In this document: positions 12,601 to 24,800 of the stretch, piece after piece
How positions within the stretch are numbered: position 1 is the stretch's first letter
Layout: each line of letters opens with the position of its first letter
Origin: Phorcus lineatus
Taxonomy: Eukaryota > Mollusca > Gastropoda > Trochida > Trochidae
Assembly (NCBI GenBank): GCA_921293015.1
Contig: OV121081.1
Location: forward strand, 71,813,022 to 71,877,021
Reading direction: 5' to 3'
Length of the DNA: 64,000 nucleotides
The notes under the pieces: generated by a model
Told to the model about the DNA's origin: nothing
Database searches by the model: none
The model's input: the letters and a program-made list of their open reading frames with translations, nothing else
Made by a program: the position numbers and the translations under genes

Positions 12601-15600
12601 TGAATTCATATATGACAATAGTTATTAACAACATCACAACATCACTTAGTCAATCTTTATATTGTTAATTCAAAACTGAAAAAAACACTTCAAAAAGTAT
12701 ACTCTGTGAATCAAAGTTACAGTTAGGTATTGTTCTTAATGTAGAGTTATATCATTGAAACAGAAGTATTTGTTCAGTGAGTGAATGTCACACACTGAGA
12801 GAGAAGGAAATTACCAAAATTTTATGATAACAGATTACACAAATTAATCATACAACATCATCTTCAAACACAAACAGGAAGTAAGACATTTGACATTATA
12901 CATTTCTCATATTTGGTAAACAAATTTACACATTAAAAAACATCTCAAACACAAATTCACCAAAAACCCTGAAAAACTTCACCAATAACAACATTCATTA
13001 AAAATACTCCTGAACTTTAATTTCCAAATGAGTGAAGATTAACGTTAAACTAGGAGTTATTCTCACCACGACACCGCACATGTCTTATGTTCTTGCATGG
13101 ATGATTCATTCACCATGGTAACGATCCCACTTCTGCAAACCTTGCAAAACACATAAATTTGTAATATTTAAACTTTTTATCAATGGTTATCATGTTGCAG
13201 AATGATTCTTCATAAAAACCTTAAGTGAATTAACTATGATCATTTTTTATACCTCTGACTATGGTGTGGAATTCTCATTGTCAAGAAAATTTGAAAATAA
13301 AGTTCAGTGAACAAAGATAAAGTTTATTAATATTATTGTTTTGGTTATCGAAAAACTGTTTCAATGACTTCAGTTACAAATATGAATATACTAGCGTCAA
13401 GTCATCTATAGTATCAAATATCATCTTCTATCAATACTCTTACAACTACTTTGTACTTGATGAACATTCAAATTGAAATAGTTGCGTTAGAGAAGATGAA
13501 ACCATTTAAGTTTTCCATTTGCAACATGCATTTTTTTACAATGTTCATGCAGAAATCATGCAAATTATCTTTAACATCCTTTATTAGAGGTGCAATTAAA
13601 TATGGTGCATTTCTGAAAACCAAAATATTCCCCATCGACTTAAAACCAACTAATACATACAACATGAACTAAGTGTATGAAATGACAACCCAATGAATGG
13701 ACCAGAATGCAAGCACAGATGACAGCCACACATCTACCAAGCTATGTATCTGGGTACATACACTGTACCTAGCTATGTATCTATGTACATATACTGTATC
13801 TATGAGCTAAGTATCACATGCACACAAGCTGATTTATAGGTTGACAGAGCTAGAGGAATTCATCAAACACTACTGTTCTAGTCAGGCTCATTGTCTCATG
13901 GCTGAAACAAAGCTAAATCTACTAAAGTGTCACGGATATAGACTCCTGTTCCTGTTCCAACTACTAGGCACACAGTTCTATAGACGTGCTGCATCAACAC
14001 CTATCAGTGAGATGACCATGTACAATGATACATGAAGGTTCTATATCTCTACAGAATCATCCTCAATACCAGCTTTGTAGATGCAGTATATTGAAGTACA
14101 AGTGGTTTGTTTATCTCACTACCACAAGCAGGTTTCTTTAACAGGTGGTGATTTGTATTATAATAATCAAGGGGCAAACAGCGCCAAAAGAATTAAAGAT
14201 GGAATATTTAAAAAACTGATCAATTAAACTAATTTACTTGAATGTTATGAGATGATTTGAGACAATGTATGGTTCATATAGCTATATTTTCATATCTATG
14301 CAACATCAATTTTGCTACAAATCAATTAGGTTCAAATGAGGAATACAGATGTCATTGATTGAGACAGAAGGACAATATTTTAGGTTCAAATGATCACATA
14401 AAACAGTCATACATCAGTCATATGACAAAGCATTTAAAGCACGTTTCAAATGATAATTGTCATTCAAGACCAATAGGCGTAACTTGCAGCACTTACAGAC
14501 TTATCATAGACTCATGAAAGACAGAAACATCTGAACTTTGCTTATTCTGTTACCAGCAAATGAATTGTAAAATCAGCCTTCATGACAGCAAATAAGGAAG
14601 AAGCTTTAAGGTATCTTCATCAGAGGACAGAACGTACTGAACCAAGCCTGAAGCTTCACACTGATGTGACACAGCAAAATGATCTCACAAACCTAATGCA
14701 CAGAAACTGATGACGACAATGTTTATATGTCAAAAAAAGACATTAAATAATGGATGAACCATTCACCAAAACACATAGGAAATATGAAGATAATGCGAAA
14801 AGCTAGGAAAATAACCATGTGACAAAGGAATGTCATTTTCAAATTATAACTCACACTTTGAAATGAATAAACCTCAGAGTCTGATAAAGTTTGGCAAATT
14901 TCAATAACTCCGACTGTGTGTTTTAGTCCCCCTCAGAAGTGTAATAGAGATATATCATACCATAGAATTAGCCATAAGGTCATGTGGTTTCTATTAAAAA
15001 CTCTCCTGTCATGCATAATGAAATTCTAATATGTATATCAAAAAGCTGTTTTGTCTATGTGTTGTCAAACTATTTGCGTAGAATTACTTGCAAAATTTAA
15101 TCAAATAACTGTGTAATAACAAATATCTGAAAGAAAAACAATATCTGAAAAATTAACATTTTGTTTATATTTTATCAAATTAAGTTGTTTTCTTTTAAAA
15201 ACACATTAAAGTTATTAATAGCTATGACCAATGTATTTTTTTAACATGGCTAAAAAGACAAAAAATAAAGTTAAAAAAGAGTAATATATCTGTTAATATA
15301 ATTTCCAAAAAGCATTATCAAGCTGAATTTTACTCTTAGTAAATAGCTGATGCATAAAGCACATCTCTTTTCTTTGACAGTTTACCTAATAAAAGGTTAC
15401 ACATTTAATCTTCACAAATAGAAATTATATAACTTTTATAATAATAAGATTTTCCCGAAGTGTAATGCAAAACAATCTCAATATTTCCTTGTGCAGAGAT
15501 TTTGAGTTACTTAAGCAAAAGCATAAGAACTTCTCAATCCTTACGTAGTCTGAATTAAAAATAACTTATGAATACCTTTTAACATATAAAAGTGCCACAT

Positions 15601-17485
15601 TAAAGCAAAAGACATGCATGCAATTAATTTATTGTTAATTAATCGTTTAATTATGAATTTTCAAAGAATTATATAGAAAAATTAAGAAAGATATGATATG
15701 TTTATGTAGTTATAATTATTACGAAGTAAAAGAAATAGATAAATTTGATACAATTCTACAGAGTACCCATTTGCAACAACATGGTATGTGTGGAGGAAGG
15801 ACATGCAAAGATGTGGACTCAATTCTCTATGAATAAATGATATGAGTTATTATATAGGCTACCCTCATCACTTATACTCAGATATGTCTCATGAATATAA
15901 GCTATAAAGTGGCAAGTTCATTCATGCAAAAAGATAGTAAAAGAGAAAGCTTCTCTCCTAGGTTTTCTCTAATAGTTGTAATAATCATTTAGATCATGTA
16001 CTTTCAATGATAATTTATAAAATCAAGACCTTACTTCAAAATACTTTCACATTCAAACATTTTTTGTCCTTTTAGACAAATTACATTTCCACTTTATATT
16101 CTTTTTAAGTAACAAACTCATTAAAATCTTATGTACTGTCATCCTGAAATATTATGATTTTTTAAATAAGGCCAATTCAATTTAAGCTCATGATCCTTTA
16201 CATAGAAAACATTTAATGCAATCTTATCTGAGGAGTCAACTGAACTGTTCCACAAAACGTTCTCTTTCCATTCTATATTGTTTAAGAGGACAGAAGATTA
16301 GGGTTACGATATTGAGGTAGCTGGGATATTCATCGAGGTTGTCATATATTGTCTTACCTTCACGATTTTGAAGAAATTTCTCTTGCTTTTCACATTGTAA
16401 CCCAAGTACAAAAAGTAAATGGGACCGATAACAACTGTCAAATAATCAAGCAGTTTCAAAATAATTTGAGGCAAGCTTATTGAAAATATCCAAAGGAGTA
16501 TTTGTATATGTGAATATAATCAAACGTTATAAGGATTTGAGTTTGATTGAAAGACATGAGATTAGGAACTTGGGGGTTGGTGAGAGGGGATTGTCGGGTG
16601 GTAGGTTACCTATTGATATTCTCAAATATTATAAGCATCTACTCCTCTTGCACTCAAGTAATTGGAACATCAATAACTCCAGTGTTATATCTCAGCGAAA
16701 AGTTTCTTAAAAGCAATCAACTAGATTTAGTCTTGACATACACATTGACAAGGATTAGCAACTTGTCCATATAGTGATCATTTTTTTATTTCAGTTGCAT
16801 AGCCATATATTAATATAGAGCCATCAATGGTTCTGCAGGAAGTTTCAATTTCATACCATGCTCTAGACTTTAGTAGAATCGAGTTTTAAATAGTTATCCT
16901 AAGTTTTTTTTCAAAATTACAATTGATGGAAAGGTTTTCAAACAATCAAATATCTAACTTAGGTAAGTTCCCACACAATTTATTGTTTACCAGTCCTCAA
17001 CTGTTTGTAGCTACAAAGCTTGCCACTAAGACAAGTACTGTCACAAACTGTCAAAGATTTTATATGGGGTCTTATTTATGGTTACACTGTCACCATTTGG
17101 TAAACTTTTGGTTGAACAGGACTTCAAAGATTCATATTGTGGTTCTTAAAGACAGTTATTTTATGAAGTTCAAATTAGTTTGACCTTTGATCATACATCA
17201 ATTTAATTTGTATTCTTTTGGACATAAAAATAAAAAAAATTTCACTTGGTTTAAACATTTGGTATGATAAGAAGGAAAATCCTTGACCTCCCAGCCAACT
17301 CTGAGGTGAGGAACACTAAGTAAGTACAGCTACCTGTAATCACATCCAACAAGCAGCAAGCTCACTGAGGAGGACAGAGGACATAGGCCGAGAGGAAAAG
17401 CAAAAGAGAGACATAGAGGGAAGTGCAACTTCCACCTTTTATATTACCTCTGAACACCAGAATTACATTTTTATAGATAACATAC
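12601..17485. other. AT-rich DNA beyond the coiled-coil gene
   Basis: Apart from the short duplication at 13.74 kb I see no supported gene. If the gene does extend past exon 28, more exons could lie here, but none was secure. Confidence 0.5.
13741..13815 (+). repeat. Short direct duplication
   Basis: Two 38-bp units share agctatgtatct and gtacatayactgta. Confidence 0.75.
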
Positions 17486-17549
17486 TTTAACAGAAGAGAT
17501 TGTCAGATCTCCTCCAGCAAAATTAAGATCCGAGTGAGAGGCAGACAAT
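17486..17549 (-). CDS. Candidate additional 3' exon of the coiled-coil gene
   Basis: If exon 28 splices at AA|GTAAGT, this 64-bp segment continues its frame without a stop as LSASHSDLNFAGGDLTISS and ends in phase 0 at AAA|GTATGT. The acceptor (atcggtag) has a poor pyrimidine tract. Beyond it I found no secure next exon. It is an alternative to termination at 18417. Confidence 0.35.
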
Positions 17550-18416
17550 CTACCGATTCAGCTTAAGAGATTTCAGTCTGGCCTAAGCCAGTGGGAATCC
17601 TTTTATTTCACCCTGCCACATAACCATGGAGCAACGATCTTTGTCCTGAGTCTTCACCATCCCCAAATCATACAAATATCTTAAAAATTCAAGGACATCT
17701 TATATTATCCTGACATGATCCTCAAGAAATTGTCAGAAATCTAAATTGTTGAAAAATGTAGCAATCTTGAAATGTGCTTTACAATAATATAAATATGACA
17801 TGTACCAATAAGTGACTACAGGAATCAAAAGTTTGGGATCAAAGTATGAGTTCTGACTTGGATTATAACCTAACTAGAACCTAACTAAATATATAATCAT
17901 GATTACAGATGAGTCTAACTTCCTCACATGTGAAGCTATGTTGGGAGGTGACAGATTGTTAGTAAACTCCTCGGCAGTGCTAGGTTTAGTAAGGAGTTCA
18001 TGCAAACAGGAAGTGAGAGATGCATTGTACAACACCGAACTGAAGAACGCCAAGCATTGTTAAAAGTGACTTCAACTAGAAGCACAGTGCAGGCATTCCG
18101 AATGGAGAGGTGAAAGTGACTGTGTGGTGAAAATGCTTGCATTGATAATTAAATCAATATAAGTAAATAATTAAATCAATTCAAATATTCTCTCAAATTG
18201 TATTCCAAAGAATTAATTATCTTCCAATAGTATTGATCATATTCTTTCTTGTAAAGTCCAATGCATTAGTTGACATCCAAGCAACATTGTATACAGTGCA
18301 CAATACTTTTAGTCACAACTTATTGCTTTACAGGCATTAATTTTTCTTATTGAATGTATTGGCTGACTTAACTTTCAAAAATTTGAAATCATTTCACATA
18401 ATTCTATTTGTGTAAC

Positions 18417-18838
18417 TTACTTCTGTATAAGGGCATTGATATCTTTCTGTTCCTGTGTGTCCTGCATGGAGTCCCGCCCCTCTGCCCCGCCCACTGCTTC
18501 TGACCCCGCCCCACCTTGGGGTTTAGCTGCTCCACCAATCACATCGTGTTTCACCTTTGGTTTGGGGAGAGTCGGTGGAGGAGGACCTTTGACCCCTGAC
18601 CTTATTGACCCCGGTTTCGTGAGACCAGGGGTACTGGAAAAAGTTGTTGTTTTGCTGTCAGGGACCTTAGGGGTTGTGAGTTGTACCCCTTTGCCCTTTA
18701 AACCTAATCGTCCAGTAGTAAATGAAAATGGTTTGACTTTCTTCTCAGGTTCCTCTGCTGGTGCGTCACTATGGCTGCGATATTTTGATATCAGAGATTG
18801 AAGACGTCCTGAACCTTCGGTGGCAGATTTCTCTGGTT
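18417..18838 (-). CDS. Coding exon 28, Pro-rich C-terminal tail
   Basis: About 140 codons in the phase of exon 27, beginning KPEKSATEGSGRLQSLISKY. It includes KPFSFTTGRLGLKGKG and a Pro-rich stretch, SGVKGPPPPTLPKPKVK, which could bind SH3 or WW domains. It ends EQKDINALIQK followed by TAA at 18419-18417. That TAA is part of AA|GTAAGT, a perfect donor at 18420-18415, so the exon may instead splice in phase 2. A minus-strand AATAAA at 17607-17602 would fit a 3' UTR of about 0.8 kb if the stop is real. Confidence 0.82.
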
Positions 18839-21800
18839 CTGAAAATAAAATAAAAATCTTGGTCCCAGTTAAAAGTAAAGAAGTAGTAGAAGAAGAAAAA
18901 AAGTTTTATACCCATTAGATGTGTTTCATGACTGCTCCAATTTGGGCAGCTAGAGGGAATTTAACTTATCTATAAGCATAACTTTATTCACTTAAAAGAA
19001 AATAAGAATGTAGAAAACTGTTAAGAGTCTTTCATGACAAATGAGATAATGTTACTGAAATCTTTAATCTTCAAATATCTATCAATGTCTTAAATACCAA
19101 TATAAAAATAACTCTTACATCTTAAATATTTTGATACACATTCATGCAAATAGAATGTTTTATCGATAATCAAAGGATGACACTCATTTATAATAACAAA
19201 AAGCACAAAAAGCTAACTACTAAGAAAAATACACAATGAAAAATTGATAATGATATGACAGAACCAGGACATAATAACAAGATGAGGGCTAAAGAAATTT
19301 TGCATTTACATAAAACATTATATAAAAAATCTCTGCGAAACTGAGAAACAAGCTTGGTTTTCAAAACTTGTAACCCCCATTGTGTTGTAAACTTAGGTTT
19401 AGGTTTAACAAATGGACAATATGAAATGGTCAAAACACATAAAATAAACATAAATGTTAATGTTGAATGGACAATTAACCAACAAACACAACAGGTGAGT
19501 TAGAAGAACATGTGTAACATTTTAGAAAATGTTGTTGATGGTCATTCTTTCAGTACATATAATGACTCCTAATGAGTACTTACAACACACACAAACTGAA
19601 ATCCTCCTACTCAGCAAAAAGATGATCAATGATTAACAACTGTAAGCCTTCCTTAGACGATAGACTAAAAAGTTGAGTATACAAAATAATAGCTATTTAA
19701 TAATAAATCATTAAGTCAAATGGAAACTGTAACGTACCATAGAACAATCTCTTTGAAGATGTGGATTCTATAACTGTAAATTTGTAATTATTTTCTAACC
19801 ATAAGAGTTCTTATCATCAACCTCAGTTTCCTCCATACTTCAAAATGTGGAAGGTTGACAGACCAGAGAATGTCCAGAAATGTAAGCACTCAATAAGATG
19901 TTATTTCCTTTAGAAAACAGCTAATGATCTCACAGAATGCTATTTTTATATCATACTGTCATGAAGAAGGTCGTTGATGTAGGTCAAAAAGTGCTAGTCA
20001 TGGCTGGCACTAGGTAAAACATATTTGTTTGTGTTGAGGTAAGAGACAGTGTTTGCGCTTCCCTTTAACAAGAACATTTACATTACAATCCATACTTTCT
20101 ACGAGCTTAGATAGAGCTCATAAGACCCTGTGAGAGGTACCTCTTGCTTAAATCATACATGCTCTCATGCCAATGATTGGTATAAATATATACTTGTTAT
20201 GTAGATTATGTTTCGTTCGAAACTTCCCTTTCCAAGAATAAATTGTGTTTAGGCACGGCAAATATCCTGCATTAGGAATTATTGTATTTAGCCTTGACAT
20301 CAATAAGGTTTATATGACTGCTTACATTTGTGAACAAGCCTCTGTTGTGTCACCAGAACACGTGTTGGTGATGTTGATACTCACAGTTGGTGATGAGGTG
20401 ATGTAGAAACAGTGCTCCCCTCCCGACCCCAAACTAGGCACCACAGCAGCCTGCCAGACACAGCAGAACGCTTACATTTACTTACTGAAAAAGAACTGGG
20501 CACCATATTTTCCTGAGGCTGGACTGGTGGTGAGTTTACCTTGCTCCGCACCTACTCCACTTCTTCCTGCGGGTTTGGCCTCAAGGAACTTCCTGCTCAT
20601 TGTTGGATCTGTTGACTGGATCTTCAAGGGAGATGACTCCTGCAAGCAAATAATAGTTAGTTCAAGAATGAAGTCGGTATCCAATCAGTCCTGGATTTGG
20701 CACACATATACAATGGAGTTTTTTAAAAAAGGAAATATTTGCAGTATGTTTATCATTCTCCACTGAAACATTTAGCACTTGGTTTGTAGCATGGACTGAG
20801 TGTTACCATCTGCTGAATTGATTGGCAGGAATGATCAGAGGAATTCTTATTTCATTTTGTTATGTGAACTACTGCTCACTCAAAACATCATTCATTCATC
20901 ATAGCATATCATATTTCATATTTGATTATAAATGCATACCCAAAAATCCAAGCTCTGTACCAATAAGTGAGAATCAAAATCTATACTTTACCAAAAAACC
21001 TTAAATTAATGCTTTTCATTTTCTGATTTCCAGGCACAAATCTAGGATGATCTTCTCTTTCAAAAATATTTTGCTATAGTTTTTGAAAGGATAACTACAG
21101 GCTACAGGTCAGCGAATCAATATTAAAAACTTTTTTCAAAATTTCAAACTTTACCTTCTTTTTTAATGCATCTTGGAGTTCTTCCTTCAGGGATTCTAAA
21201 GCAAAAAAACAAAAATGAATGTTTTGATTATTAATAATTTGACACAAAACAAATATCTAAATATCAGAAACAATTGTAATCAAACGTCAAATTTAAAATT
21301 ACAGCAAATGATAACATACTTAGATTGTTGTGGCAAAAAATATCTTGAATTAGTCAACCATTGTTAGTACACTTCACATTATCAATTGTCTTCTACATGC
21401 AAATAAAACAAATTATTAACCAACAAATATCACTGTTATGATAAAAACACCTTCCCAAATAATATAAACACGCTGAATAATAGAGATAAGATATATTCTC
21501 AAACACAAATTATATTTTGATAAAAAGTATATTGTGCATTTTTATGTAAAAAGAATAATGCTTATAAAATTCTTATCAAAAACTTCATGTACTATCTACG
21601 CCTGATGAACTAAAAACTAGCTTTATTCATGGAGGACATTACATATACTTTTTATGTTATACATAATATTCATTTTCTTTAAGAAAACTTTATCAAGCAA
21701 GAAACTATTATTTAAATACAAGATGAACTACAAAGACTTTGATTTAATTAAATATTAAATTCTGTGTGAAGAACTAGCTCCAATTAATAACTAAACAGTG

Positions 21801-24800
21801 GAATCAAAATATTAACTCTGATCTAAGAAATTTTGTTAACTAGACCCAAAAAAATTGTTTCTAGTCTACACTTTTATTATTTCATATTACCATGTTTACA
21901 GGAAAACAATATTTTTACAACTTTTGATTTAATGTTCATATGATGAAGAAACTTCAAGGAATATTTTAATGGTATAAGACTTTTTGTCAACATACTTACC
22001 AGAATGTCAAAATTCTAATGAATATAGCATTTTATGATCAACAGAGGTCTAGTCAATCACTTCATTGTTTTTAAACTATTCCATCCAAAAACTATTAAAG
22101 GAAATACAAATAGAGATATTTTACTTAATGGAAATTTACTCATTGCACATTTTACAACATTATTAAAGTCCAAGAATTAATGAAAAAATAAACAACTATG
22201 TGAAGTTCAAGTGTCATCTTCAGCTTCTTGAAACAGTCACATCTTAATCTTTAGTCATTTCCATGTACTGATAACTTTCTTTGAAAAAACATGGTGGACC
22301 CTATCACCATTCACAAAACATTTCACACCCTTACAATATTCAAATGACAATCAACAATCAATAGAATGTGTTTTGATAATCAATCCCCGTTACAAAAAGT
22401 TTTGACTAATTTTAATTTAAAACAAACTTGATCAGAGATAAGTTCCTCAGCATAAGTTGCACCAAGCTTCCCAACTGGCTAAGTAAAGCCTTGCTGCATT
22501 GTGCTAAAATTCAATGGCTTGAGTGTTGTGCCCTCACCAGCATTAAGTACCTCAAGGGGATTTCTGATTGAACATCAAGTTAAGGCTCAGAATGCTGAAG
22601 AGCTTGCACAGAAATTTGACATAATGCAGCATAGCTTTAATATACCTTGCAGTGGCGGATCCAGCGCAGGTGAAGGGGGTTTAAACCGTATCCTTTTAGA
22701 CTTTTTAAATCAGACATAACATGGATGAATCACCCATTTCAATGGCTGAAGCCAACGCCCACCTTCATCATTTCTGGATCTGCCACTGCCTGTAGAGAAG
22801 TTGGACCTAAACTTTTGACTTGTATAAGATTATGTATTAGCAGAGTTAATGAAGCAAGCACTGTACTTGGTGCAGCAGCAGTGTTATTCTGTGAGGAGGA
22901 AGAAGAAGCCCTGGCTACATCAGGGGCAGAGGAGTACATGGGGGCTCTAGTTCCACGCTTCAACCGGATTGTGTTACCTGACTCCTCTCTGTAACACAGA
23001 ATAGCAATGAATATAGAGGTTGATGAGGATTATGGTGAGCATGGTTGTAGGTTGATAAAGGTGATGATTTGAATAATGGAGTTGGTGAGGATCAATGTAC
23101 AAAAGACAGTGAATATGATAATGGTAGTGGTGCATGATTCATGATGGCTAAACCAAAACTTTTATTGTCCTATATATATCACCTAACAATCTTTTTATTA
23201 TTTGAAACACAGTTACAACATATAAAAAGTAGATGATCTACAAATGATGAACGAACTTACTCATTATCATTTGCTGACTGGTTCTGCTTCAAGAGCTTGT
23301 TCTGTCTCTCCAGATCATCTGTCAGCTTCCGTAGATCAGACATCCCCTTGTCTCTGGATATAAAGTCTGACTTTGTAAATTTTGTGACAGCAGAATTCTG
23401 TTAAATTTGCCTGCAAACTGGCATCATTCTGAGAAAACCTTCTTCTCATGAATTTAGAAGATATGCAAAACAAACATACATAATCATTTGACCTCTATCT
23501 CTTACTTCTGCTGAACAAACCTTTCACTAATGGACTAGCTGCTGCATTAAATATAAACACTGCAGTTTAATGCCCTTCACTTTACCCACTACAGGACCTA
23601 CTCCCTTAAGGGTTCTCTGCACTCTACTGTAGAACAGACCACTACTCTGCATAAGGAATTTACTTCAAGAATACAAACAAACGTGATCTTCACACACCCC
23701 AAGACTTAATGAGGTTTTAGATGTCCTGTGTACTCGGTAGAACAGATGTCTTCTCACCTAAATGACTTAATTACATCATAAAAATAATCACCTGACCTTT
23801 ACATTTTCAAAGGACTTCCTAGGGTTGTATTTGAGGATGTTATGTGTACTCAGTAGCGCTATCTCCTGCTGGTTAATGATAAACATTTCACTTCAACCAT
23901 TTCAAACTATCTTGATCTCTATATCTTTGCAGAACTTCCAAGTACTTTAGATAGATCTCTACTTTTTGTAAGATGTTTACTTAAAACAATTGAGACTTAC
24001 TTGATCTCTCTCTCATTCCTGAAGTTATTCACAAAAATGTTCTCTGTATTTGGTAAAACAGAGCGCTACCATGTAAGGACTTATCTAAAATATTTCAAAC
24101 TAACTTTATCTCTTATTCATTCCTGAGGTTGTTCACAAAAATGTTCTCTGTATTTGGTGAAACAGACTGCTACCATAAAAGGACTTATCTAAAAGATTCC
24201 AAACTTACTTGATCTCTACCTCCTCACGGGACTTCCTGAGGTTGTTCTCCAAGGTGAGGATCTCCCGGTCCTTGCCCTCAATCTCCTCCATCAGCTTGTG
24301 CAGCTCTCCTCTCATCTGGTGCAGCTCCTCACCCACATCCTCCAGTGACTCCTGCAGATAGCAGGCATTTATATCTTATCAAACATGGTCCTACATTTTC
24401 CAGTGACTCCTGCAGATAGCAGGCATTTATATCTTATCAAACATGGTCCTACATCCTCCAGTGACTCCTGCAGATAGCAGGCATTTATATCTTATCAAAC
24501 ATGGTCCTACATTCTCCAGTGACTCCTGCAGATAGCAGGCATTTATATCGTATCAAACATGGTCCTACATCCTCCAGTGATTCCTGCACATAGCAGGCAT
24601 TTATATCTTATCAAACATGGTCCTACATCCTCCAGTGACTCCTGCAGGTAGCAGGCATTTATATCTTATCAAACATGGTCCTACATCCTCCAGTGATTCC
24701 TGCACATAGCAGGCATTTAAACAATACCAAATAAGGGTTCTACTTCATTCAACTTTCAATTATGGCTAAAACTTTTTTCAGGAGGTCCTGGACAACCTGA

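Noticed and set aside
18436..18801. 121-codon plus-strand frame
   Set aside because: It is the antisense shadow of coding exon 28, whose minus-strand frame matches the neighbouring exon phases.
22725..22994. 89-codon plus-strand frame
   Set aside because: It is the antisense shadow of coding exon 25 and a MITE.
24341..24720. CRISPR-like array of regular repeats
   Set aside because: Units are contiguous with no unique spacers, in a eukaryotic intron, and derive from an exon edge.
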